64,000 nucleotides of DNA from Desulfobacula toluolica Tol2 (lineage in GTDB: Bacteria; Desulfobacterota; Desulfobacteria; Desulfobacterales; Desulfobacteraceae): assembly GCF_000307105.1 (NCBI RefSeq), contig NC_018645.1, forward strand, positions 1,810,578-1,874,577, read 5' to 3'. A program made the position numbers and the translations under genes. How positions within the stretch are numbered: position 1 is the stretch's first letter; each line of letters starts with the position of its first letter. Positions 1 to 9,258 of this stretch are shown here, piece by piece. Below the pieces are notes generated by a model. It saw nothing but the letters and a program-made list of their open reading frames with translations, searched no databases and was not told where the DNA came from.

Positions 1-3000
1 GTGGTGGGATCGTTTACGCTGTCGCCGCCTTTCTCGCCGTTGCCCCCGATGGACAGACTGAGATTGGAGAGGGGGATTTTGCCCAGCTTCGCGCTCTCCG
101 TTGCAATGGTGAGGGATGCGCCAATCCCGCCCTTGCCGCCTCCGCCTCCGTTGCTCTGTGCCAGGATACCCTCGGATTCGTCTCCCTGAGTTACGATAAC
201 GCCGCTGTTATCGACCGTTACGAAGGAGGCGGTATTGCCCTCTCCCCCAAATCCACCTATCGAGGCGCCCAGCGCCGCTTTCTTCCCGATGGACAGGGCG
301 CCGCTGAAGCCGCCACTGCCCCCGCCCCCGCCCACGCTTTCCGCCTGTATTCCGGCGGAGGAATTCCCTCGTGTGATAATGGAGCCGGAATTCGTCACCT
401 GAACGCCTGCGGCCGTGGCGCCCGCACCGCCGCTGCCGCCGACAACGACACTGATGGCGCCGAAACCGCCAAAATTTCCACTCCCGGCAATACTGAAGGC
501 CGCGTTCCCCCCACCGCCGCCCGTGCTCTGGGCCAGGATGCCCTGGGCGGAATCCCCCGCAGTGGTGACGGTTCCCGAATTATCGAGCGTCACGGTCCCG
601 GCATCGCCGCCGTTGCCGCCGCTCCCGCCCACGCTCACATAGGCATTCGGGGGTTTCGTGTATGCACCGCTTAGAACCGCGGAAAGACCGCCGGACACGG
701 AGAAGCCGGCGTTACCGCCGCCGTCGCTGGTGCTCTGAGCCAGAATGCCGACCGCGTTTAATCCCGAAGTAGTAACGTCCCCCTGGTTGGTAAAAGTGAC
801 ATTCCCGCCATTGCCCCCGTCGCCGCCGCTGCCCCCCACACTGACGCCTGCTGAGCCTGAAACGATACCATAGTTCAAGGTATTGAAAACCAGGTTGCCG
901 TCCACCGAGAATCCCCCATTGCCGCCGCCGCCGCCGACGCTCGATGCCGCTATTCCCACTGCATTGTCTCCCGTGGTAGTTACCGTGCCATCATTGGTAA
1001 AGGATACAGATCCGCCGTCGCCGCCTCCACCACCCGAGCCGCCGTCGCTGCCACCTACAGTCAGGGTTGCTTTTTCGGCGTACGTCATATTGGCACCGCC
1101 GGCCACAGAGAAGCCGCCCTTGCCGCCGCCGCCGCCCACGCTATCGGCCAGGATGCCATAGGCATCGCTTCCGCTGGTGGCGACCGTATTGTCGGTGGTA
1201 AGTGTGACGGCGCCACCATTGCCGCCGCCGCCGCCGCTACCGCCCACGCTCACCGAAGCCACGCCGCTCGATGTACCTGCTCCCAGCGCCAGGGCACCGC
1301 TCACTGAAAAGCCGCCGTGACCTCCACCCCCGCCTTCACTGTGTGCCATGATACCTGTAGAGTGAGCGCCGTTTGTGCCAATCCCCCCGGTCGAAGTGGT
1401 CAGGTTGACCGTGCCGCCGTCGCCGCCGTCGCCGCCGGAACCGCCGACGCTTACCGCCGCCGTGATCGCCGCGCCACTATTGCTGCTGGCCGTACAAGAC
1501 AGATCACCGGCAACGCTGAAGCCGCCCCGGCCACCGCCGCCGCCCGTGCTCTTTGCCTCAATGCCGGTGGAATGATCACCGATCGTGCCCACCGCGCCCG
1601 TGTTGTTGAGGGTGACGTCGTCGCCGTTGCCTCCGCCGCCGCCTGAGCCGCCAACGCTCACCCCCACGCCGACGTTTACAGCCGCATCGATGCCGATGTT
1701 CACTGTCCCGGCGACACTGAAACCGCCGTTACCGCCGCCACCGCCCTCACTCGCCGCCAATACGCCCGGGGCGCTGGTGCCCCACGTACTCACTGCTCCC
1801 GAATTGGTCAGGTTGACCGTACCGCCGTCGCCGCCGTCACCGCCGCTGCCGCCTATGCCGACGGCGATTCCCCCGCCGGCACCCGCCTGACTGTAGGCAA
1901 AATCTCCGGCGACACTGAAGCCACCCCGACCGCCGCCGCCGCCCGTGCTTTCCACCTCGATGGCAGTGGAGTGATCACCAAACGTATTCACCCCGTTGTC
2001 ATTGGTCAGCGTCACACTGGAGCCCTTGCCGCCGCCGCCACCCGTGCCGCCCAAACTAACGCTGATCGCGCCCATACCCCCGCTGCCGGCCACGGAAAAA
2101 CCACCGTCGCCGCCGCCGCCGCCGACACTTTTGGCTAAGATACCCACGGAACTCGTACCAAGGGTGACGATGGCATTTTCGCTCTCGCCCCGGGATATCC
2201 CAACCGTCACGTCACCGCCGCTACCGCCGTCGCCGCCGCTGCCGCCCAGCCCGAAGGCGACATTCGCCAGCCCCGCAGAAGCACTGATGTCAAAGCCACC
2301 CTTACCGCCGCCGCCACCGAGACTCTGGGCAAAGATGCCGTGGGATTTGGAGCTTGCCGTGAAGATGTTGGTGTTGACCAGATTGGTCTGAACAGTCGAT
2401 GCGCTGCCGCCACTACCGCCGGAACCGCCCAGAGCGAGAGAGGCCCCCACATAAACATTGGCATCCACGGAAAACCCCCCGGCACCACCGCCGCCGCCCA
2501 TGCTTTGAGCGAAAATCCCGTCGGAACGTTTTCCCGCAGTACCGATTTCCGCATTCTCCACAGAGACGGTAACGTCGCCGCCGCTCCCGCCAACGCTGCC
2601 CGATCCTCCGATCGCCACGTTCAGACCCAGGCCGCCGGTGACGGCACCGCCGCCATTGCCGCCGCCGCCGCCGAGACTTTCTGCGTAGATGCCATCAGCG
2701 TCATCTTCGGAAGTCTCGATATTTCCGGTGTCGTTGACCGTAACAGACCCGCCGCTGCCGCCGCTGTCTCCGGAGCCGCCGATGGAAACGAGGCCCCCCA
2801 CCGCCAAGCCGCCCTTGCCGCCGCCACCGCCAAGACTCTGCGCATAAATGCCGTTGGACGTGGAAGTGATGTCTCCGGCATTCTCTACGGTTACACCACC
2901 GCCGTTGCCCGCTGCACTGCCGCTGCCGCCGATGGACTCCAGACCAACTGAAGGATGGGAACCCCCACCACCCCCCCCTGTACTCTGGGCATAAATGCCG

Positions 3001-4055
3001 TGGGAAGAGGAGCCGGCAGCCTCAAGCGTCTGAAGGTTGTTGGTGACGGAGACATCGCCGCCATTGCCGCCACTGCCCCCGGAGCCGCCCAGAGCGGTCA
3101 GCCCGATGCTGGTGCCGGCGCTGCCGCCGCCCGCCCCGGTACTCTGGGCTCGAATGGCATCCGAGGTTTCCCCGTGGGTGGTAATCCCTTCGGTGCTCTG
3201 GCCATAGTTCTCCACAGTAACGGCACCACCGTTGCCGACGCTGTGGGAATCGGCACCATACCCTGTCAACCCGGCACCGAAACCGCCGCTCCCGCTGAAA
3301 CCCCCGGTGCTCTGTGCGTAGATGCCATGGGAAGATGTGTCCTGGGTGACAATGTTACCGCCATGGGTGGTTACGGACACGCTCCCGCCGCAGCCGGCGT
3401 CGCTGCCGGCACCTCCGGTGCCCCATACGCCGCCGCCCGCACCGCCCGCGCCGCCATGTCCGCCCAGACTTTGGGCAAAGATGCCGTAAGCCTTCTCACC
3501 TGAGGTCACAATTTCTCGCCCGTCACCATTTTGGGTGATGGCAACCGTTCCGCCTTTGCCTCCCGATCCGCCGTCACCACCTTTGCCGTAGGCGCCGTAC
3601 CCGTCGCCGCCGTCGCCGCCGTCGCCGCCGTGGCTTGATCCATAGATGCCGATGCCTGTATTCGTGAGGAAACCGGCGGAACTGTCAATTTGGATATCGC
3701 TGCCGTTGCCTCCCAATCCGCCGTCACCGCCGATGGCATAGGCCAGTCCCCCTCCTGTTCCTCCGTCGCCTCCTTTGCCGCCGACACTCTCTACACGGAA
3801 GCCCGTGGCATTGTGCGTTTGGAAGTCATTGTCGTCCAGGCTCTGGCTCATCACCCCCCCTGCTTCACCGCTGCCGCCATTTTCACCTCGGCCATAAAAC
3901 TCATAGATCCTGAAACCTCCATCATCGCCGTTTTTTCCTTGAAAATAGCTGCTTGATGCGGCTTGACCATCCGGCATGATGGTAGTGGCGCCGGTTGACT
4001 GAGTAATCAGAAGGAGTACGCTTACCATTGACCAATACCGCAGAAATCGAGTCAT
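1..4055 (-). CDS. Giant glycine-rich repeat protein, autotransporter/adhesin-like, 3' part outside window
   Basis: One reading frame stays open on the minus strand from about 4070 to the left edge (about 1350 codons), so the C-terminus is missing. After a signal-peptide-like start (MTRFLRYWSMVSVLLLITQS), the protein consists of about 20 imperfect repeats of roughly 65-70 residues. Each has a SxGGGGGxGGFSVAG-like block, an SVGGSGGxGGxGG block, a short VTVTNxGxVxT beta-strand-like stretch and an SxGI(L/Y/F)AQS link. Such repeats occur in passenger regions of large outer-membrane autotransporters of proteobacteria, so surface display is likely, but the diagnostic beta-barrel would lie beyond the window. 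Start: ATG at 4055 is preferred because GGAG lies 9 nt upstream; the in-frame ATG at 4070 has no ribosome binding site. GC is visibly higher than in neighbouring genes, suggesting acquisition. An insertion sequence sits directly upstream in the same orientation. Confidence 0.72.
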   Translation of the reverse strand, partial: MTRFLRYWSMVSVLLLITQSTGATTIMPDGQAASSSYFQGKNGDDGGFRIYEFYGRGENGGSGEAGGVMSQSLDDNDFQTHNATGFRVESVGGKGGDGGTGGGLAYAIGGDGGLGGNGSDIQIDSSAGFLTNTGIGIYGSSHGGDGGDGGDGYGAYGKGGDGGSGGKGGTVAITQNGDGREIVTSGEKAYGIFAQSLGGHGGAGGAGGGVWGTGGAGSDAGCGGSVSVTTHGGNIVTQDTSSHGIYAQSTGGFSGSGGFGAGLTGYGADSHSVGNGGAVTVENYGQSTEGITTHGETSDAIRAQSTGAGGGSAGTSIGLTALGGSGGSGGNGGDVSVTNNLQTLEAAGSSSHGIYAQSTGGGGGGSHPSVGLESIGGSGSAAGNGGGVTVENAGDITSTSNGIYAQSLGGGGGKGGLAVGGLVSIGGSGDSGGSGGSVTVNDTGNIETSEDDADGIYAESLGGGGGNGGGAVTGGLGLNVAIGGSGSVGGSGGDVTVSVENAEIGTAGKRSDGIFAQSMGGGGGAGGFSVDANVYVGASLALGGSGGSGGSASTVQTNLVNTNIFTASSKSHGIFAQSLGGGGGKGGFDISASAGLANVAFGLGGSGGDGGSGGDVTVGISRGESENAIVTLGTSSVGILAKSVGGGGGDGGFSVAGSGGMGAISVSLGGTGGGGGKGSSVTLTNDNGVNTFGDHSTAIEVESTGGGGGRGGFSVAGDFAYSQAGAGGGIAVGIGGSGGDGGDGGTVNLTNSGAVSTWGTSAPGVLAASEGGGGGNGGFSVAGTVNIGIDAAVNVGVGVSVGGSGGGGGNGDDVTLNNTGAVGTIGDHSTGIEAKSTGGGGGRGGFSVAGDLSCTASSNSGAAITAAVSVGGSGGDGGDGGTVNLTTSTGGIGTNGAHSTGIMAHSEGGGGGHGGFSVSGALALGAGTSSGVASVSVGGSGGGGGNGGAVTLTTDNTVATSGSDAYGILADSVGGGGGKGGFSVAGGANMTYAEKATLTVGGSDGGSGGGGGDGGSVSFTNDGTVTTTGDNAVGIAASSVGGGGGNGGFSVDGNLVFNTLNYGIVSGSAGVSVGGSGGDGGNGGNVTFTNQGDVTTSGLNAVGILAQSTSDGGGNAGFSVSGGLSAVLSGAYTKPPNAYVSVGGSGGNGGDAGTVTLDNSGTVTTAGDSAQGILAQSTGGGGGNAAFSIAGSGNFGGFGAISVVVGGSGGAGATAAGVQVTNSGSIITRGNSSAGIQAESVGGGGGSGGFSGALSIGKKAALGASIGGFGGEGNTASFVTVDNSGVIVTQGDESEGILAQSNGGGGGKGGIGASLTIATESAKLGKIPLSNLSLSIGGNGEKGGDSVNDPT

Positions 4056-4070
4056 TCGAATAGTCTCCAT

Positions 4071-4131
4071 TTAATTGAAAAAAAAACAAGAAAATAACCT
4101 GTTAATTGAAAAAAAACAAGAAAATAACCTG
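4071..4131. repeat. Tandem direct repeat, 31 + 30 bp
   Basis: Two adjacent copies (4071-4101 and 4102-4131) of an A-rich unit starting ttaattgaaaa and ending aaaataacctg differ only by one A in the homopolymer. They lie between the start of the glycine-rich gene and the insertion sequence. The unit includes the four-base flank and the first bases of the insertion sequence end, so it looks like a duplication made at the insertion junction. Confidence 0.75.
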
Positions 4132-5651
4132 TTAATCAGCAATTCTAAATTTGACGATTAACCGGAATTCATTTTAATATCAGTTATATTCAATTCAAGC
4201 TGTTCTGCCATAAAGTTTATCAAATGCTTCCAGTTATCAAAATACAAGTACTTTGTTAATGCTTTAAAATCATGAAAAAAAATTTTTCTTACGGAAAGTG
4301 CTTTTCGGACTGAAAAATATGTTTTATCCATAAATTCCAGGAAAATATGGCTTAAAAATGCCAAAAGATTCAGAGTTAATAATGTAGAAGATAAAAATTT
4401 TTTCCCATGACCATAATTATGTTCAAGATGATATCCTTTGGTTTTAAGAACGTTATTATTTTCATTTTCAACTTTCCAACGCGCTCTTCCCGCTTGAATT
4501 ATTTGTTCAACGTTTGAGTCGTCTATAATGAAATCTGTAATGAATGAATTATAATAACAGGTTTCCTGCGTCTTTGTGTTGGTTATGGTAATGTCTGCCC
4601 AATTAACATGGAGAACATTTTCTCCATCTTTAACAGGTAAGTTATTAAAGTAACGAAGAATTATTTTTTCATGGTATTTCCCATTCCAACGCCTGCTGGA
4701 AATAGATGAGACATCATTGCTTTTGATAAAACCATCTAAATATTCATAGAGAGTCTTGTGTGAATCCGGCTTACAAACTAATATGAAATGGAACCCTTTA
4801 AGAAGCAATTGTTTGCAAAACGGCTCTCTTGAAAAAAGATCATCCCCTAAAATAATAGATTTTTCATCCGCCATATGGGCATTTCTCTCAATCCATCTTT
4901 TGGCAGCATTAAGTTCACAATCTTGTTTTTTTGAACCATCTTGGGGAATAACAAATTCAGGCTCAAGCGGTATCACTGTTGTGCTGCTAGGCTGTGTTAT
5001 AACAGGTGTCAGCACTTTATGAGAATATGACACTTTACCGTTCTTATGATGTGTAACCGTACAATTTTTACAATGTATTTTGGAAGATCTGAAGTACTCC
5101 GTACCATCAATTGCGACCAACAGGCAATCCTGAAAGAACCTGTATCCACCCAAGTGACCGGACTCTTCAATTTTTGAATAACAATCTGAAAATACAGAAT
5201 AGAAATTATCGGGCGAGACCCCATCTAAAATATTACGGATTTGATTATCTGATGGTATCTTTTCAATTTTGAACAAACTTTCAGCGTTGCTTTTGCCCTT
5301 CGCTTGTTTCATGGAATTCTGATATGACAAAAAGGATGCGGATTGACTGAAAAACATTGAAAAGGCTCCTAATACGGCATTTTTCACCTCATAGGTTAAC
5401 GCAGGACTAAAAGATCTATAATCGGGTAACCGGTCAAATGTATTATGAAGTTTGTCTATAAACCAGTCAAAATTGGAGCTACAGTTCATTGATATCCCAT
5501 TATTTTTTGTTTAATATCATGGTTTGATCTCAATCTTAGGTATTGATCAATTGCTTTAATTTAAACACACTGTGTCCGAATAGTTGATTATAAGTTAAAA
5601 ATCAAGATCTTATTGATTTTGGTTCAAATTTAAAATTGCTGTCTAAACAGG
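4128..5651 (-). mobile_element. Insertion sequence with imperfect terminal inverted repeats and possible 4-bp target duplication
   Basis: Left end 4128-4154 and right end 5624-5651 form imperfect inverted repeats of about 28 bp, read inward from CCTGTT on both sides. The inner part is strongest: cagcaattctaaatttga at 4137-4154 against the complement of 5624-5641, 17 of 18 identical. The four bases just outside are ATAA on both sides (4124-4127 and 5652-5655), a candidate target-site duplication. The element holds one transposase gene. Ends were found by eye; the exact outer boundary and the duplication length are inferred. Confidence 0.65.
4158..5489 (-). CDS. IS4-superfamily-type DDE transposase
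   Basis: A 443-residue transposase, full length for this type. Catalytic landmarks are LVAIDGTEYF (first Asp, about residue 127), ILGDDLFSREPF (second Asp, about residue 213) and RARWKVENENNNVLKTKGY, a C-terminal block resembling the Y-R-E-K signature of IS4-like elements with the catalytic Glu. The following LEHNYGHGKKF and hydrophobic stretch are usual for this group. The gene lies between inverted repeats and ends only a few bases inside the left repeat, so it probably forms a complete one-gene insertion sequence. No frameshift or internal stop was seen, so it may be active. The exact IS subfamily cannot be assigned by eye. Confidence 0.85.
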   Translation of the reverse strand: MNCSSNFDWFIDKLHNTFDRLPDYRSFSPALTYEVKNAVLGAFSMFFSQSASFLSYQNSMKQAKGKSNAESLFKIEKIPSDNQIRNILDGVSPDNFYSVFSDCYSKIEESGHLGGYRFFQDCLLVAIDGTEYFRSSKIHCKNCTVTHHKNGKVSYSHKVLTPVITQPSSTTVIPLEPEFVIPQDGSKKQDCELNAAKRWIERNAHMADEKSIILGDDLFSREPFCKQLLLKGFHFILVCKPDSHKTLYEYLDGFIKSNDVSSISSRRWNGKYHEKIILRYFNNLPVKDGENVLHVNWADITITNTKTQETCYYNSFITDFIIDDSNVEQIIQAGRARWKVENENNNVLKTKGYHLEHNYGHGKKFLSSTLLTLNLLAFLSHIFLEFMDKTYFSVRKALSVRKIFFHDFKALTKYLYFDNWKHLINFMAEQLELNITDIKMNSG

Positions 5652-5688
5652 ATAAGGTGGTTCAAAAAGAATTGATCGAACATTCTCC

Positions 5689-5716
5689 TTGACTTAGTTA
5701 ACCTGCATGTTAACAT
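5689..5716 (+). promoter_or_regulatory. Promoter of the higBA-type pair with palindromic operator
   Basis: TTGACT at 5689-5694 and TAACAT at 5711-5716 form a -35/-10 pair with 16 bp spacing. Inside lies a near-perfect palindrome, gttaacctgcatgttaac (5697-5714), two GTTAAC boxes separated by 6 bp, placed as expected for an autorepressing antitoxin operator. The predicted transcript start is only about 0-3 nt before the toxin ATG at 5726, and no Shine-Dalgarno is visible, so the message may be leaderless. Confidence 0.55.
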
Positions 5717-5725
5717 ATAAGCAAT

Positions 5726-6076
5726 ATGAAAGAAATTAATTTTTACAGGTCAGAGTCTGGAAAAAGCCCGGTTGAAGAATTTCTTGATAATTTAACCGCA
5801 AAACAGGCTAAGAAAGTTGTCTGGGTTTTGAATATGATCGAAGAGCATATTAATGTTCCTTCCAAATATTTTAAGAAAATGGTTAACACAGATAATCTTT
5901 GGGAAGTCAGGGTTAATTTGGGATCAAATATATTTCGAATCCTTTGTTTTTTTGATGGTTCTGAAATTATTATTTTAACTCATGCTATCCAGAAGAAGAC
6001 TCAGAAAACTCCCAGACAGGCAATTAAAATTGCTGAGAAACGAATGAAGGACTATTTTAAGAGGAAAAAGTTATGA
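5726..6076 (+). CDS. HigB/RelE-type toxin (phage-derived Gp49-like family)
   Basis: A 116-residue basic protein with the features of the HigB/Gp49-like branch of RelE toxins, which are ribosome-associated mRNA endonucleases. It opens with an [18 protein letters not shown] segment, then a helical region with many Lys. The C-terminal half carries [18 protein letters not shown] and [16 protein letters not shown], where basic and aromatic residues usually form the active site. The stop overlaps the start of the downstream antitoxin (ATGA), giving toxin-first order as in higBA loci. The pair sits between two transposase genes, in keeping with its mobile character. Function is assigned from family resemblance and gene pairing. 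Confidence 0.88.
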   Translation: MKEINFYRSESGKSPVEEFLDNLTAKQAKKVVWVLNMIEEHINVPSKYFKKMVNTDNLWEVRVNLGSNIFRILCFFDGSEIIILTHAIQKKTQKTPRQAIKIAEKRMKDYFKRKKL

Positions 6077-6348
6077 GTGATCTCCAAAAGTATATAAAAA
6101 AAAGAAAAAAAAAGGACCCTGAATTTGCAAAAGATTTTGATTCTGGATATGAACATTTTAAAATCGGAGTAATGCTGAAACAGGCAAGAGAGGAGTCTGG
6201 CCTCACACAGGAAGAATTAGCCTCTCGTTTAAACACAAAAAAATCTGCGATTTCAAGGATTGAGAATCATGCTGAAGATATTAAATTGTCAACATTGGAG
6301 AAATTTGCAAACGCACTTGGGAAAAGGCTAAGACTGGAAGTTGCGTGA
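6073..6348 (+). CDS. HigA-type antitoxin, XRE-family helix-turn-helix
   Basis: A 91-residue protein with an N-terminal Lys-rich stretch and an XRE-type helix-turn-helix from about residue 30 to 85 ([19 protein letters not shown] followed by [10 protein letters not shown] and [18 protein letters not shown]). It should neutralise the upstream toxin and repress the pair by binding the GTTAAC palindrome at 5697-5714. The start overlaps the toxin stop codon by four bases, so translation is probably coupled. Confidence 0.88.
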   Translation: MSDLQKYIKKRKKKDPEFAKDFDSGYEHFKIGVMLKQAREESGLTQEELASRLNTKKSAISRIENHAEDIKLSTLEKFANALGKRLRLEVA

Positions 6349-6639
6349 TTTTAAAATAAAACAGGCATTTCAAACATTCAACTGTAACCAATCTCGTTGA
6401 TAAAATTCTATGATTTGATCTTATGGATCATTCTTCTTGATATATAATCCAAAAGGTGGTTTGAGAATTCTCTGTGAACCAAAATATTTCAACAAAAAAA
6501 TGAACCGAGTGTGACCGGTTATTTTGGTGTTGAGGCTGTAGAAAAAGGTCGAAAACACTGGAGATTCTTATCATTTTGTGCTAGATTTTTATTAAAAATG
6601 AGAGACAAACCACTGACCTTCAAAGAGTAAAAAAACAAA
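6349..6639. other. Intergenic stretch with nested inverted repeats, left flank of IS1182-type element
   Basis: No gene was seen. An inverted repeat with arms accaaaata (6478-6486) and tattttggt (6520-6528) encloses a second small one, aaccg (6503-6507) and cggtt (6516-6520), which could fold as a hairpin at the antitoxin 3' side. Around 6532-6563 the sequence gctgtag..aaacact..ggag resembles the complement of 8009-8030, a poor match that may mark degenerate ends of the IS1182-type element. Confidence 0.3.
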
Positions 6640-7992
6640 ATGGCCAAATACAAAGATTATTCATACGATCAAGGCGTTTTCCTCCCGGTCTTTTTTGATA
6701 AACAGATCCTCCCTGGAACCTTTGAATACTCCCTCAATCATTTGATTGATAATGAAGTTGATTTAACGATTTTTGACAACCGCTATAATAATGATAAAAC
6801 CGGTGCAAAAGCGTATGACCCAAGGATCCTTTTAAAGATTATTCTTTTTGCCTACTCAAGGGGGATCACATCCAGCAGAAAGATGTTTGCAGTTGATGGC
6901 TGCAAGCTGCCTTCAAATGCTTCAAAGGAATGGAGTGGAACTAAAACGGATTTTAAAAACAAAGCCCTTAAACTTGAAAAAGCTATCGAGCGGATCATTC
7001 AAAAGCATCGGGAAATAGATCATATTGAAGAAAAGAACAACATAATAGATACAGATACTCAATACATCGCCACCCCTGCAAAAGCAGATAAAAAAATCCG
7101 GAACTGGACAAAAGATAATGATGACAAAATAGGTGCCAGTGGCAAGCCTGTTAAGTCCAACATTACAGACAATGACTCTGCCAAAATGAAAACCTCAAAT
7201 GGTGTTATCCAAGGGTATAACGGCCTTGCCATGGTGGACAACAAACATCAAGTGATCGTGGGGGCCGAAGCTTTTGGGAAAGGACCGGAACAAGATTTAT
7301 TAAAGCCATTAATAAACAACACAAAAGAAAACCTGGGAGATGATGTCTTTGAAAACACTCGTTTAACAGCAGACAGCGGATTTCATACCAATAAGAATAT
7401 GGATATGTTAGCGGAAGAAAACATAGATGCATATGTTGCTGACAACCTTTTTCGAAAACGAGATCCCCGATTCGATAATGCAGGCCGTTACAAAGAATTG
7501 TTTAGAAAACAAAAAAACACGAAACTGTTTTCAAAGAAAGATTTTTACTTTGATCCTGAGTTTAAATTTTCTATGTGCCCTGCAAGAAAGCGACTTTACA
7601 GAACTGGCAACGGCATTGATAAAAAGGGCAATTTCGTTACCCGGTTTGAAGGCCCAAAATCAGCTTGTGGGCCGTGCAAACTTAGATCTAAATGCCTTCG
7701 AAAGCCTGATAAGACACTCCAAAGGCAGGTGGCTTATTTTCATGTCAGCAGGAAAACACCTGAAACTGCAACAGAAAAGATGAAATTAAAAATAGATTCG
7801 CCCTCGGGTAGACAAACCTACTCTAAACGGCTCGGAACGGTGGAACCTGTTTTTGGCCATATCCGTCATACGATGAAACTTAACTGGTTCAGTATGAGGT
7901 GGAAAATAAAAGTAAACAGTCAATGGCTGCTTTTTTGCACCCTGCACAATTTAAAAAAGATCCATAGGTATGGTTCGGTAGAGGTTACATAG
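6640..7992 (+). pseudogene. IS1182-family transposase with apparent internal deletion
   Basis: A 450-residue reading frame clearly of the IS1182-type DDE transposases: FAVDGCKLPSNASKEWSG (first Asp), LTADSGFHTNKNM (second Asp), a Cys-rich CPARKRLYR..CGPCKLRSKC segment, and LGTVEPVFGHIRHTMKLNW (catalytic Glu). Relatives, as I remember them, are about 510-520 residues and have roughly 60-70 residues between the SRGITSSRK motif and FAVDG. Here SSRK runs straight into MFAVDG (about residues 81-87). The frame is kept, so this looks like a clean in-frame deletion that removed the N-terminal core helices; activity is doubtful. The deletion is inferred from family memory, not from an alignment. Confidence 0.7.
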
Positions 7993-8236
7993 AATAAAGG
8001 GGGATATCCTCCTAAGTGTTTGGTTATAGCACCCATATAAGAAAAAATTGACCATATATGTCAAATTTATCGACCCTAAAAACAAATAAAACAAAATGTA
8101 AGAAAAAGTACATGGGAAATGGAATCACTGCCTTTTGAAAAGTACTTATCCCACTTTCCTCGGGCCTATTAACAAGCTGCTGCACACAGATAAATTTGTG
8201 AGCTAAATATTATGTAATAAAAAAGGAGCCTTAATA

Positions 8237-9145
8237 ATGAAAACAGATATAACTGTAATGAAAAAATATATAGCCAGCATCAAGAATAACAAGACAATCG
8301 CGATTTATCTGATAACTGCAATTTTATGTTTGTTGTTTTCAGCCTGTGCCATAAACAACCCAGCAACTCAGAATAAAAAATTAACCGCCCAATCTGCTGA
8401 TGACAGTCGCATTGCTTATGGGACCAGAGGTCAGGGAGAAACGACTCTTTTATTCGTTCACGGCTGGTTATGTGACCATAAAGTTTGGCAACCTCAGATT
8501 GATTATTTTTCCAATCATTATAAGGTGGCATGGTTAGATTTGGCAGGTCACGGAGATTCTGAAACCAACCGTCAGAAATTCACGATGTCAGCATTTGCTC
8601 AGGATGTTAAGTCGGTTTCGGATAAAGTTGGCGGAGAAAAAATAATTCTTATTGGTCACTCCATGGGAGGCCCTATCGTTATTGAAACTGCAAAATTGCT
8701 TGGAGAAAAAGTTGTTGGAATCGTTGGCGTTGATGCTTTTTATACTCCGCTTGCATCTTTTCCTGAAGCAATGAAATTGGTCTTTCTTGAAAAATTGAAA
8801 AACAATTATCCTGTTGCCTTGGAGGAAACTGTAAAGTCAATGTTTGCGAAAAGTGCAAATCCTGATTTGATCAATTTATATTATAAAAATATGCTTGCTG
8901 CTGATCATAAGATGGGAATCAGTTCTTTATATGAATGCATCAAATGGAATTCACAACAAGAGCCGTTGGAGCTTAAAAAGTTTTCAAGCAAACTTTATAA
9001 TATCAATGGTGCGCCGACAGGCAAAGAAAAAGTTTTGCATGAAAGTGTCGTTTTAATTTCAGGCGTCGGTCATTTTGTTGCTCAAATAAAACCGGATGAA
9101 TTTAATGCGGCATTTGAAAAGATTATTGAAAATTTAAAAGATTAA
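8237..9145 (+). CDS. Alpha/beta hydrolase, probable lipoprotein
   Basis: A 302-residue alpha/beta-hydrolase. A basic N-terminus and hydrophobic stretch end in LLFSAC, a plausible lipobox at about residues 33-38, so the enzyme is probably lipid-anchored outside the cytoplasm. The oxyanion segment is LLFVHGWLCDHKVW, the nucleophile elbow is GHSMGG (about residues 141-146) and the catalytic His lies in SGVGHF near the C-terminus. The substrate cannot be told; esterase or lipase-like activity is likely. AGGAG lies 9 nt before the ATG. It stands alone after the mobile region, with no operon partner. Confidence 0.82.
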   Translation: MKTDITVMKKYIASIKNNKTIAIYLITAILCLLFSACAINNPATQNKKLTAQSADDSRIAYGTRGQGETTLLFVHGWLCDHKVWQPQIDYFSNHYKVAWLDLAGHGDSETNRQKFTMSAFAQDVKSVSDKVGGEKIILIGHSMGGPIVIETAKLLGEKVVGIVGVDAFYTPLASFPEAMKLVFLEKLKNNYPVALEETVKSMFAKSANPDLINLYYKNMLAADHKMGISSLYECIKWNSQQEPLELKKFSSKLYNINGAPTGKEKVLHESVVLISGVGHFVAQIKPDEFNAAFEKIIENLKD

Positions 9146-9258
9146 TTAAATTCAAAAATCAATTAAACAAGTACGCATGGCCCGCGCCGCACTCGGACGC
9201 AAAATGTTTCTCTATTAATCAGATATCCGTCAAGGCACACAATATAAGGAGTAATCTA

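Noticed and set aside
1-3956. Many proline- or alanine-rich plus-strand frames across the first 4 kb
   Set aside because: They are the antisense of the Gly-rich codons (GGC read as GCC/CCG). The minus strand has a single consistent frame with signal peptide and protein-level repeats.
1-4055. Regular repeats suggestive of a CRISPR array or non-coding satellite
   Set aside because: The period of about 200 bp follows codon structure and the repeats vary at synonymous positions, so they are coding repeats.
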